From Cymbidium sinense (taxonomy: Eukaryota > Streptophyta > Magnoliopsida > Asparagales > Orchidaceae): 64,000 nt of DNA. The translations under genes were made by a program, and so were the position numbers. The stretch covers positions 32,703,906 through 32,767,905 of the forward strand of contig CM038221.1 of assembly GCA_021442155.1 (NCBI GenBank). Direction: 5' to 3'. Position 1 is the stretch's first letter. Each line of letters opens with the position of its first letter. Positions 1 to 10,834 of this stretch are shown here, piece after piece. The notes under the pieces were generated by a model. It made no database searches. It was not told the origin of the DNA and was given only the letters and a program-made list of their open reading frames with translations.

Positions 1-689
1 ATAGCCATTTCACTATCGTGAGAATCACCAAACAAGAAGCATGATACCACATAAGCAAGAACAAAAGTATTACTATCTAGGAAACTAAGAAGCACGAAGC
101 CAGCCAATAAAAAAATAGCAGGTGTACCAGGTTCTTAAAAAAGCTAAGAGTAATAGGTAGACAGAACTTTCTGAAATAGTGATCTTAAATCAAAGGAATT
201 GTATCCAACTAAAAAAGCAGTTTTCAAATATATTGTGTATGATGTCATGCTTAAACTTTTTTCTCCCTTTGAACCAGCACTGTCTTCAACAAAGAAGATA
301 AATAGTTTCCAAATAATTAGAACTTCCTAGTTAATTCTTATTGAACAATAATAGTGCTTCCCATCAAAGAATATAGATCAATATAGATCCAAGTATTATC
401 ACAAAGGCACCACAACTATGTCGCTATGATATATAAGAATTTTCGAGGAAGAAATATGATTGAAGCCATCTAAAATGTAAGAAGAATATAACATAGTAAT
501 AAAGAGCAACCACATGCAATCAGAATGCATAATTGCAGCCTCCATTGGCATGTGACAGAATTCTTCTCAATAATCGAATTAGACTAATTCCAGCAATGCA
601 GTTGTTTCACAGTTCAAAGACTACCATTCAAAATAAGCCAATTACAAATAGTAATTAATCCAATCTAATCACTATCTAAGGCATCTAAT

Positions 690-2032
690 TTTCTCTCTAA
701 TCGCTTTCATCGCCTCCTTCGCCATCCGTGTCCCCAATTGGTTTACCATGAGTAGCCAAACTGATGTTCAAATGCTTCAGGTGGAACAAATGATTGGTCT
801 TTGTCGATAATGTTGAACTTAATTTCATGGTGTGATGGGTGCCAACATTTATAATTATGTAAAGCCATTGTAACTGCAACTATTTTAACCTGCTTGTTGA
901 AGGAATATGCGGGCATATCACGTAGAATAACCCATTTTTTCTTTCATACTCCAAAGGCTCACTCAATTACTCCACACAACGATGAGTGTCATTTATTAAA
1001 TAATTCTTTCATTCCCTTGGTGACTTGGCTACTCCTTCAAAATCAGGAATGTGTTATTTTATTTTCGGAAAAGGCTTTAAGAACCCTGTTGCATTCGATA
1101 GCCAGCATAAATTATGTAATATTTTCATATTTAAATTTATGATTAGAAGTTGTAAAAATTATTTCTTTCTAATAATTTGATGATTCGTTACAGTAATACC
1201 TGGAGGAGGCAATGGGAAGTTATTTTCTCTACACCGTATAACATTATTGAATATGAGACTATCATGCGCACTTTCTTCTCATCCAACCATTACAATAGTG
1301 AAGCACATATTGAAATCACATGTTGCAATTGCATTCTGTGTATGTGAGCCATATCGACCAATATAAGCAACTTTTTCAGTTGAAGGCACATGGACATCGA
1401 CATGTGTTCTGTCGATTGCTCCAATACAATCCTACAATAGAATTTGCTACAAACTTAGGTGCTAAGCATAAATGACCATTTCCAAAAGAACTTCGCAATG
1501 AAGTTTACCTTAAAATATGACATGTATTGACAATCATGTAGAATCTCATCAGATATATTTTGAAAAGTTGAATCTATCAACTTTATAATTGTAGTTGATA
1601 AACCTATCGAAGCATCAAGGCCAACAGAGAAGTACCCACTTATGGTTTGGATGAGTGCTAAAATTGCTAACGCCTTGATAGATTCATTATGAGATAATAT
1701 ATATAGTTTTATGGTCAATACTTCTCTAGTTGTAGTTCTAGAAGACCCAGAAAATCCATGTAAATTTTCTAATTTTTGTAGCAGGTTAGTGAAAATAATT
1801 TTTGACATATGAAATATGTTGTGAAATCTCCCTGGGTGCCTGCTAGTAACTTAGTGATCCATTTTTCACCAATAAACCTAGAAGTCATACATGGAGTCTT
1901 GCAAACATAAGACTCATAATACTCATGTATTAAGCATACTCCAACAACAATCGCAGTCATAGGTTGATCATCATTATCACTATCCATAACTGCAACTAAT
2001 GACAAAGAAATATATGTCACTATATTAGCCAT
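690..2032 (-). pseudogene. PIF/Harbinger (HARBI1-like) DDE transposase, degenerate
   Basis: Reading the minus strand gives pieces of a DDE_Tnp_4 nuclease-type transposase in several frames: a segment containing SRFIGEKWITKLL, then ISGYFSVGLDASIGLSTT, then DCIGAIDRTHVDVHVPSTEK followed by VAYIGRYGSHTQNA, and near the end a stretch containing WVILRDMPAYSFNKQ. The Asp codon in AIDRTHV (1411-1413) fits the first catalytic residue of the family. Stops and frameshifts break the frame, including an in-frame stop just before the AFGVWKKKW motif. Family members cut and paste with 3-bp target duplications and normally work with a Myb/SANT partner, remnants of which lie upstream at 2500-3240. The copy at 40200-41480 is the inverted duplicate. 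Not functional. Confidence 0.85.
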
Positions 2033-2499
2033 TACATATTAAACATAATAAGCTTCTAAACAAAGTGTGTATAGAAACAAATGATATATTATGCACTATT
2101 ATTATATAATTTCCATAAAAGTTTAGCGTATAACAGAAATAAGTACATAAAGTAAAAAGAGCAAACTCTCCCCTAGCAGATCACAGAGAAGTTTCAAAAT
2201 AATAGCGCAGATAATGAACTCTTCGTTCAGGTGCCATAGGGACAAATATCTCACTCTTGTTTGCATCTTCAAACAACATCGTCGAATGCACATAAAGTGG
2301 AATATCTTCAAAAACTTCTATGATTTTATCTAAAGTAGTGATCACCTAAGATAGAGATGGCGGTGCAATTGCCTTATTCGCAAGCCATGCACCACTAACT
2401 ATGATCGATCTGGAGGAATCCGACCTCCCTTCTTTTTTTTTCTGACCTCTCGGAGCTAGAGCCGGTGAACGCCTAGCGATTGGTGTGAGAATCGGCATG

Positions 2500-3240
2500 T
2501 AACAATTCATAGTCTAAATCATTTGAAACAGACCTTTGCTCAAAACACTTATGTTCTTCCACAACGCCGTCAGCTTCTTGAGTTGGTGTCCAAGAATGGG
2601 CATTTGTGGCAACCACACCACTAAACATGTGATCTAATTTCTCTTAAATTTTAGGGTCTAATCCACAATATCTAAATTTTTCACATTTGGTAATATTACA
2701 ATTTAAAATTATGATCACATGTTATGTTCATATGAACTCTTTGGAGTAATTAATGCATACAAGTATCTATACAAAATTTACGAATTTTTCTCGCCACCAA
2801 TCATCGATCCCAATCATCTTCTTTATAGGATCCCATCCCAAACCAGTTGATCCTTGTTTCAACACTTTCCACAATTTTCAATCCTTCTTCAACTGATCCC
2901 ATTTATTTTTAAGTTGTGTCCGTATTCTTCCGCTTCTCCTTAAAATTTTGGTTAAATTATTCGGTCCTCCTTATTAAAATAGGTCATTGATCTATTGCCC
3001 AAGTCTATCTCCTTGAGATAAAGATCGTAAAATATTATTTTTACATCTCTCTCCCAAGTAGCACTTGTTCCACCTTCCCTTGGATTTCCCATTTTAAGCT
3101 CCTAACATTATCACGCGAGTGATGAAACCTAGATGAATCAAACAACTTACTTTTGATTGAGAGTTTACAGTTACAACAAAGAAGGAAAAGAAACATATTA
3201 ACTAGATAAGAGATATGCAATAAGGAGCATAACACATTAT
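2500..3240 (-). pseudogene. Myb/SANT-like DNA-binding protein of PIF/Harbinger, degenerate
   Basis: The minus strand gives, in broken frames, TQLKNKWDQLKKD, a stop, then KLWKVLKQGSTGLGWDPIKK and DDWWREKFVNF. This is the signature of the plant Myb/SANT-like (Myb_DNA-bind_3) domain that accompanies Harbinger-type transposons and plant L10-interacting-like proteins. A later segment matches the linker seen in the other arm at 39562-39849 (HMFSGVVATNAHSW-type remains, low-complexity lysines). The stop inside the domain (after LKKD) is present in both arms, so inactivation of this exon preceded the duplication. It lies directly upstream of the transposase remnant, as expected for a two-gene element. 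Confidence 0.75.
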
Positions 3241-3954
3241 AAGTTGAAAAAATAATGGAACTTCTAGCCCAAATAAGAGCTTCATTAATGCATGCTAAAA
3301 GAGCATCAAGTGTGGCTAGTATATAAAGGGTCTTGACTCCTACATAGATCTATTATCTAAATATGGAGTGCCTCATTTTAGGAGATCATTACCATATTAG
3401 AGGCTGAAGATAGGTTGCCACAACTCTAAAAGCTAACAAAAGCATAAGCCTTCAAATGCTTTTTTAATTTCATCTTTGTTGGAAATATTTTTTCATCTTT
3501 GTTGCAAACTCGCTTACTTATCTTAGACAATGCTCATAAAAGCTATCACACAACCAAACCAAGAGACGGTGAAGTAACATCTAATGGGATGATGGACAAT
3601 CAGCAAAGTCAAGATGGAATGAGAGACTACAAAGAAGGTCACAATATAAAGACAGTAGAAGTTATAATGTGACAATACCAGAAAAGTCACAAGGAATTGC
3701 AAGCAAAGGAATATAGGTCTACAAGTGGATACAACTTAAATGAGCAACTTACCCACACACAAGTGGAGATGATAAGTTACTTGAGTAGCTCTTGCACAAT
3801 AATAAAAAGAAAGAAACGAACAGGGAAACACAAGTTGTCACATTAATTTTAACAATACCCACACACACAAGTCATTTCATATATAATTTTATTTGTGTTA
3901 CTTAGTTCTAGATATTCATATAGTGTTGAATCTTAACAAAACCTATAAATAAAA

Positions 3955-4600
3955 GATCGAAAAAGATAAACCCAATTCATTTTGGCAAGGTGATACCATG
4001 GCAAGTGATACCCACTTAAAAGCAACTCTTTGATCAAATTATATGCATAAATACAATGTTTCCATAAATTTCAAGCATCCATTCTAAATACAATCATTCC
4101 ATAAATACAATCTTCCCATGAATTGCAAAAATCCATTTTAAATATAATCGTCCAAAATTCTTTGGTATAAGAGATCAAAAGGATGAACCCAATTCATTTT
4201 GGCAAGATGATACCATAGCAAGTGATACCCACTTAAAAGCAACTCTTTGAGCAAATTATATGCATAAATACAATGTTAACATAAATTGCAAGCATCCATT
4301 CTAAATACAATCTTTTCATAAATATAATCTTTCCATGAATTTCAAAATCCATTTTAAATACAATGTCCAAAAATTCTGTTTGGTATAAGTGATCAAAAAG
4401 GATGAACCCAATTCATTTTGGTAAGGTGATACCATGGCAAGTGATACCCACTTAAAAGCAACTCTTTGAGCAAATTATATGCATAAAAACAATGTTTCAA
4501 TAAATTGCAAGCATCCATTCTAAATACAATCTTTCCATGAATTGCAAAAATTCATTTTAAATACAATATGCCCAAAAATTCCATTTGGTGATAACAAATT
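3955..4600. repeat. 218-bp tandem repeat, about three units
   Basis: The motif CCCAATTCATTTTGGCAAG recurs at about 3971, 4188 and 4407 (spacing 217 and 219). Each unit also carries GTGATACCCACTTAAAAGC and several short AAATACAATC pieces. The mirrored copy is at 37630-38300 with spacings of about 217 and 230. Function unknown; it flanks the Harbinger remnant and may be a subterminal part of it. Confidence 0.85.
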
Positions 4601-5479
4601 CTATATCTTGATTTTTTTTAATAAATCACCATTAAACTCTCGTTCTTCTCACCGTTTTAATTTTAATTAGAATTATCTTCTCTTATAAAATAAATGAGCA
4701 AGTTCAAACTCAAAAAACAGAGCTCTAATTTGAACTTGAACATGATCTTTAAAAAATTGATTGAGTGAAAAGCATAATCCATGTGTTAGATTGATCAATC
4801 TATCATCAAAGTCACTGGCATGAATAGGTTAATTAATCATATATTTGATGCTAAAAATTTAATCACATAGCTTATATAATTAGATTTATAGAGTTTTATA
4901 TAATTTAATATAGTTAGAGTTATTTAAATTATTTGATTAAGCTTAAATATTACTAGAAAAATATTTAGATTTAACTATCCAGCTATTATTTCATATTTTT
5001 TTATCATATTTATACATATGAAAATATACATAATTTTTAAAGTATATAAATTATAAAAATTAATATAATAACATAGAATTAAATCATTAAATTAAAATAA
5101 GCCACCTAAAATGAGCATTTTAAAGTATTTGTCTCAAAATATTTATTAAACAATAAATAATTATGTTTACAAAAAATAAATGAAAGCAAGGTTAAAAATT
5201 TATTTATTTATTTGATGACCTTTTAAAATTTTATTTAAATTTATTTAATTATATAAATAAACTAATATAAATAAGTATATATTTTTTTCAAAGTACACTT
5301 CTTCATTCCCAATCAAATCACATCAACATAAACTCTTCTTGAAATCCTAAAGAGCCAAGCATTGGAAGCTAGAACTCACAGCAGGTTGAGTCAATTAGAT
5401 AGGTGAAATATGGAAATGGGAAATCGTCGATGGCTACTCAAAGATGGACATTTAGAATCTCAAAATCTTAAGGGGTTGT

Positions 5480-5731
5480 TTGGAATCAATTTTATTTTAT
5501 TTTATTTTTTTTAATATTTTGATATAAAATAAAACATATTTAATTATGATAATTATTTTTAAAAATATTCAAAATATTTGAAAATTATTTTAAATATTTT
5601 TAAAAATAATGTGATTTAATTTTTATTTTTATTTTATTTTCTTTATATTTTGATTTAAACAAAACATATTTAGTGGTGATAATTATTTTTAAAATACTTA
5701 AAATAATTGAAATTTATTTTAAATATTTTTA
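5480..5731. repeat. AT-rich duplicated segment flanking the LTR element
   Basis: Two similar segments of roughly 120 bp follow each other, each with TAAAACATATTTA-like and TGATAATTATTTTTAAAA motifs. No coding potential. The mirrored copy is at about 36502-36740. This is the DNA into which the retrotransposon inserted. Confidence 0.6.
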
Positions 5732-5736
5732 GAAAT
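5732..5736. repeat. Target-site duplication, 5' side (GAAAT)
   Basis: GAAAT directly precedes the TG that starts the 5' LTR, and GAAAT directly follows the CA that ends the 3' LTR at 10830-10834. A 5-bp duplication is typical of LTR retrotransposon integrase. Confidence 0.85.
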
Positions 5737-6760
5737 TGATATGACATTTAAAATTCCACTGGTCGATGCACGAATCTTGATGAAAAGAAATCGATGAGTC
5801 AAGCTAACTCGATCAGCGCTTAAAATATAATTGATAACCGATATCCCGACTATGAGTGTCATTGTCAAATCGAGTGTCTTGACGAGCTGGATCTAACAAG
5901 CCTAAGATATTCAAATACTTAAAATACATCAGATGATCGAAGGAATCATTTCGAGCCATACGATGGAGTTGTTTGGATTTTCTTATGTATTTACAGAAAC
6001 GCCACTTCTTTAATCTATAAATAGTCTCTCATTTTTCACATGAGGGGGGCCAAGTTAAAGAGAAGAGGGTGCACTAAAACTTGAAAAATCCTCCAAGCAT
6101 AATCATGTCACCACACGACGGTCGCCGACCACCGCCGCCAACCACCACCGCCGGCCACCACCGTCAGCCACCATCACCGATCTTCGTCGTCATCAACCAC
6201 CATTGTCTATCATCACCACTATCACATCGTCATCATCCGGTTATCGTCACAATAATCGTTATCGGTATCTCGCTAACCATCACGCCGGTTAATTTTAACC
6301 ACCACACTACTTCGGCCACCACCATCGATCATCGTCGTCATCAACCACCTTCGCCAATCATCACCACCGACCACCATCGCCGATCACCACCACCAGGCAT
6401 TACCGCCATCAACCATCCGGCCATCTCGGTCATACTGCTGATCAGCCACGTTTGCCGGCTGAATTCATCGTTTCATCATCATTAATCACAATAACCGCAA
6501 TCAACAACGCATAACTATTGTTTGATTCTAGAATTCTCATTGTCGCTTCTCATATACAATTATAATCCTTATCGAAAACTCTAAATACATAGTAAAAATT
6601 TTCTCAGGCAGCTCGATATTTTTTCCCTATTCAAGGGTTTTTCCATGTAAAAATCGAGTGTCTTATTCTCTTTTCAACTATCTATGTACATGCTAGATTT
6701 TCCAACGAAGCTAAGGAGTGAAGTTTTATACTACCACAACTGGGTTTCTAGCACGCAACA
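5737..6760 (+). repeat. 5' LTR
   Basis: Starts TGATATGACA and ends GCACGCAACA. It matches the 3' LTR at 9847-10829 along its length, including a tract rich in CCACC/CCG triplets (about 6105-6480). ORFs rich in His, Pro and Arg across this tract are by-products of the triplet repeat. The sequence TAATCTATAAATAGTCTCTC near 6013-6032 contains a TATA-like element (TATAAATA) and is a possible LTR promoter. Confidence 0.88.
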
Positions 6761-6785
6761 GTTTGGTACCATCTGTGAGAAACAT
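6761..6785 (+). other. Primer-binding-site-like sequence
   Basis: Just after the 5' LTR comes GTTTGGTACCATCTGTGAG, which resembles the TTGGCGCCGTCTGTGGG-type sequence found at this position in many plant gypsy-like elements. The priming tRNA was not determined. Confidence 0.5.
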
Positions 6786-6803
6786 TCCCTTTATATATTC
6801 ACA

Positions 6804-7070
6804 ATGGATGACAATCTAACTTTATGATCAGAGCAACACCATCTATATGGCAAAGAAAATCTTACTCTAGAGGAATACATAAGAAGAATGGAGATTTATC
6901 GAACTCCGATCCTTCAGCTTTTGTTGGAAATTGGGACGCAACTCTTAATCTCAAAAGATTGCCCAAATAATATTTTGGATATCTAATTGATTATCAATTG
7001 GAGAAGCAAGTCCATAATACTCATAAAAAAGGCAAAGATCAAGAAACAACTTTGGCTACAACCTCAAACG
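6804..7070 (+). pseudogene. Short leader ORF remnant (possible gag start)
   Basis: An ATG at 6804 begins MDDNLTL, then a TGA stop, then EQHHLYGKENLTLEEYIRRM and more residues before further stops. In the mirrored element (about 35190-35460, minus strand) the TGA is a TGT Cys codon, so the stop is specific to this arm. The position right after the primer-binding site fits a gag start, but no gag domain can be recognised. It could also be chance coding in the leader. Confidence 0.35.
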
Positions 7071-7079
7071 GATATTTTT

Positions 7080-8400
7080 GATTTAACCTCCTCCACACAG
7101 GTTAAATGCCACCGAGTAATACTCTGACAAACAACCTCGAATAGGTCATAATTTTTTGCCTACTCCACACAAGTTAACGCCTTCCATAGCCATCATCAAA
7201 TAATACTTTGACAAACAATCTCGGATGGGTCAAAAACCGTTAGTGGATTCGATTCGACCCCTTCCATACAGGTTAACATTATCAAGTAACACTTTGACAA
7301 ACAACCTCAAATGGGTCAAAAATCCTCGGCAAATTTGATTCGACCTCTTCCATACAGATTACTGCCATCAAGTAATACTTTGACAAACAATCTCGGATGG
7401 TTCAAAAATCCTTGACCAATTTAATTCAACATCTTCCAAATAGATTAATGTCATCAAGTAATACTTTGACAAACAACCTCGGATGGGTCAAAAATTCTTG
7501 GATTCGATTTGACCTCTTCCATACAGGTTAACATCATCAAGTAACACTTTGACAAATAACCTCGGATGGGTCAAAAATTCTCAATGAACTCGATTTAACC
7601 TCTTCCATATAAGTTACTACCATCAAGTAGTACTTTGACAAACAACCTCGAGTAAAAATTCTTGAAAAATTTGATTCAACCACTTCCATACAAGTTAATG
7701 TCATCAATACTTTAACAAACAATCGGATGGATCAAAAATCTATAGGACTCGATTTAACCTCTTTCATACGATTACATCATCAGTAATACTTTGGCAAACA
7801 ACCTGATGGGTCAAAATTTGGCGATTCAATTCAACATTTTCCAAACGTTAACATCATCAGTAATACTTTGACAAATAACCTCGATGGGTTAAAATCCTTC
7901 GGATTTAATTCGACCTCTTCCATACAGGTTATCATCATCAATTAAAACTTTGACAAACAATCTTAGATGGGTCAAAAATTCTTAGTGGATTCGATTCGAC
8001 CTCTTCCATACAGATTAACGTCAACAAGTAGCACTTTGACAAACAACCTCGGATGGGTCAAAAATCTTTGGCGGATTTGATTCGGCCTCTTCCATACAAG
8101 TTATTATCATCAAGTAATACTTTGACAAACAACCTCGGATGGGTCAAAAATCCTTGACGGATTTGAATCAACCTCTTCCATACAGGTTAATCTCATCAAG
8201 TAATACTTTGACAAATAACCCCGGATGAAAAAATTCTTGGAGGATTCGATTCGTCCTTCTATAGGTTAAGGTCAAGTAACACTTTGACAAACAACCCGGA
8301 TGGGTCAAAAATCGATTCAATTCAACATCTTCCATACAATATTATCATGTAACACTTTGGCAAAGTAATACAGTTCAACCAAGTCAACGATATCAAGTAA
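7080..8400. repeat. 86-87-bp minisatellite, about 16 units
   Basis: The core ACTTTGACAAACAACCTCGG recurs every 83-87 bp (for example at about 7205, 7291, 7377, 7463, 7546, 7632), about 16 times. Each unit also has a TCTTCCATACAGGTTA block and a GGGTCAAAAAT block. Units near 7700-7900 have several short deletions. A period close to a multiple of three gives short antisense ORFs with a roughly 29-residue repeat, but none is long. The mirrored array is at 33850-35190. Confidence 0.92.
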
Positions 8401-8504
8401 CATCATGAAGAATGACACTCTGAAATTATCTGTCATAATTGAGTTTTCGAATTGTTCATAATCAATGCTTCCCCGCCACCTTGTCAACTATTAGAGTTTC
8501 AAGA

Positions 8505-9225
8505 AAATTAATTTTCTATAAAATACGGGCATTGATCGCCTCCAAACCCGACCGGTCCAACGAGGACAGTAAATGCCTCTTTCGAGGGAAAACTAGAGCC
8601 TCGCTGTATGAACTACAGGGCTTGATCGCCTCCGAACCCGGTCGGTCCAACGAAGAAAGTTGACGCTCGAGAAATCAGAGCCTCGTAATATGAACTACGA
8701 GCCTTGATCCTCAACTCGACCACGAGGACACCGACGCCTCTCGAGAGAGAAAATTGGAGCCTCGCCGTATGAACTATGGACCTTGATAACCTCTAAACCC
8801 GGTCGGTCCGACAAGCTGACGTCTCTCGTGAAAGTGAGCCTCGCCAGTGAACTATGAGTCTTGATTACCTTGACCGTCCGACGACAAGATTGCCTCTCTC
8901 TCGAGAGAAAAATTGGAGCCTCGTTGTATGAACTATGGGCCTTGATTGCCTCCAAACCCGGTCGATCCAACGAGAATAGTTGACGCCTCTTTCAAGAGAA
9001 AATTGGAGTCTCACCGTATGAAATACGGGTCTTGATCACTTCTGAATTCGATCGGTCTGACAATGACAACTGACGCATCTTTCAAGGAAAAATCGGAGCC
9101 TCGCCGTATGAACTACAAGCCTTGATCACCTCCAAACCTGGTCGGTCCGACAAGGACAGTTGACGCTTCTCTCGAGGGAAAACTGGAGCTTCACCGTATG
9201 AGCTATGGGTCTTCATCAACAAAGT
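8505..9225. repeat. About 90-bp minisatellite, about 9 units
   Basis: Blocks GCCTCGCCGTATGAACTA, CCTTGATCGCCTCCAAACCC and GGTCGGTCCGAC recur about every 85-90 bp (for example near 8606, 8690, 8770, 8928, 9018, 9108, 9198). It is unrelated in sequence to the neighbouring 86-bp array and clearly richer in G+C. The mirrored array is at 33035-33720. Confidence 0.9.
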
Positions 9226-9846
9226 GAATAACCTTCTTCTAAGAAAAAGGTCAAAGCTTCACTGACAAAAGAAAGAAAAAAAAATTTTATTACCCTAGCC
9301 CTTAAACTTCTGCTAGATAATTTCTCATCCAACGCAGAAGAACACTAGAACATATGAGAGTTGTGTCTCCTCTCTTGACCATACGGGGGTTTTCATAGAC
9401 CCACTATAGGGGTAAAAAGGGAATAAATAAAAATGGAAAGAAACAAAAAAACTAAAAAAAATTGAAAAACCCCTCTCCTTTTTTTGTCTAGCATTTGCTA
9501 ACCATTTAATTAAAAAAATTCCTCTCCTCATTATGGCATTTAAATTTTTTTTAAAAAAAACTCTTCTCATTATGACATTTAATTAAAAAAAGCCTCTCCT
9601 CATTATGGCATTTAATTAAACAAGCCCTCCCTTCATTATGACATTTAATTAAAAAACCCTCTCTTTCAAAGACAAAATATCGATATATATAAATAAACAT
9701 TGATAATTAATTAGTTAATAAATAAATTAATACATATAACATATGTAGTTACAAATCGTAATAATAAGTAAAGTTATTTTATTTTTAAAAAAATTTATAT
9801 ATTTTTGGATGAAATAAGTAATATCATCCAAAAATAGTGGGGCAAG

Positions 9847-10829
9847 TTATATGACACTGAAAATTCTACAAGTCGAAGCATGAATCTTGATGTCGAAAGA
9901 AATCTAATTTTAAGTCAAGACTAACTCAAATCAAACGCTTAAAATATAATTAAAAATATTGTGATGTCAGTCGGCTCCTAAATATGGAGTGTTTATTGTC
10001 AAATCGAGCGTCTTGACATGCCCGATCTAACAAGCCTAAGATCTCCTAATTCTGACTTCATTTGAGCATTCAGTACTTAAATACATCAGATGATCGAAGG
10101 AATCATTTCGAGCCTTACGATGGAGTTGTTTGGATTGTATTTACAGAAACGTCACTTCTCTAGCTCTAAAGTTTGAGAATCCTCCAAGCATAATCATGCA
10201 CCCACTGAGGTTGCCACCACCGCTACGGCCACCGCCGGCACACAACCACGCACCGCCACGTTGCCGCCATACTGTTGATCTGCATCGCATCACCACGGCT
10301 CACTGGTCACCATCGCGTATGCCGCCGCGGTCATTGACGCAACCATCATATCATCCCGCTAATTGCAATTGCGCCGTTGTGATTATTATTGCTACCAATT
10401 ATATCGATCATCACATCAACCACCGTTGCTGTCCATCAGCCGGTCGCCCTCACCACCAGCCATATCGCGGCATCTCCGACATCATCACTCTCCGCTGATC
10501 ACCATCGGTTGCTGATTAATCGTTTCACCATCATTAACGCCACAACAATTATTATTAAGCAGGCCAGATATTGTTGCGAATTGAATTCCATTATCGCCTT
10601 CTCATATACAATTCTGTAATCCCGTTATCCGGAAAACTTTGTACTCCTAAATAAATATATAGTGGAAAATTTTTACTACACTAAGCCTCGTGATTTTTTT
10701 CCCCATATTTAGGAGTTTTTTCACGTAAAAATCATGGAGTGTCGTATTCTCTTTTCAACTATCTATGTACGTGTTGGATTTCCCAACTGAAGTTTTATTC
10801 TACCACAACTAGGTTTCTAGCACGCAACA
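9847..10829 (+). repeat. 3' LTR
   Basis: Begins TTATATGACAC (the first TG has become TT; the mirrored copy keeps TGATATGAC) and ends CACGCAACA, followed by the GAAAT duplication at 10830. It carries the same CCACC/CCG-rich tract (about 10205-10520) as the 5' LTR. Confidence 0.87.
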
Positions 10830-10834
10830 GAAAT

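Larger units (their letters stand above)
5737..10829 (+). mobile_element. Non-autonomous LTR retrotransposon with two internal minisatellites
   Basis: The element runs from a TG-starting 5' LTR (5737-6760) to a CA-ending 3' LTR (9847-10829) and is flanked by GAAAT duplications. The internal part holds a primer-binding-site-like sequence just after the 5' LTR, a short broken leader ORF, two adjacent minisatellite arrays (7080-8400 and 8505-9225), and AT-rich DNA with a G-rich polypurine-like run (GTGGGGCAAG) just before the 3' LTR. No protease, integrase, reverse transcriptase or RNase H can be read, so it is non-autonomous (LARD-like) and would have needed enzymes in trans. The same element with the same target duplication is in the other arm at 26503-36496. 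Confidence 0.88.

Noticed and set aside
6081..6485. Long His/Pro/Arg-rich open frame (also at 10130-10619, 26778-27353, 35772-36128)
   Set aside because: All lie on the CCACC/CCG triplet tract of the LTRs, are on different strands relative to the element or in different frames, and have no conserved start or domain.
8439..8970. Short frames with ASxPGRSNE-like repeats in the 90-bp minisatellite
   Set aside because: Explained by tandem repetition; frames change strand and phase from unit to unit.
7080..9225. CRISPR-like repeat-spacer array
   Set aside because: Units are head-to-tail near-identical over their whole length with no unique spacers, and this is plant DNA inside an LTR element. 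The same holds for 49630-53170.
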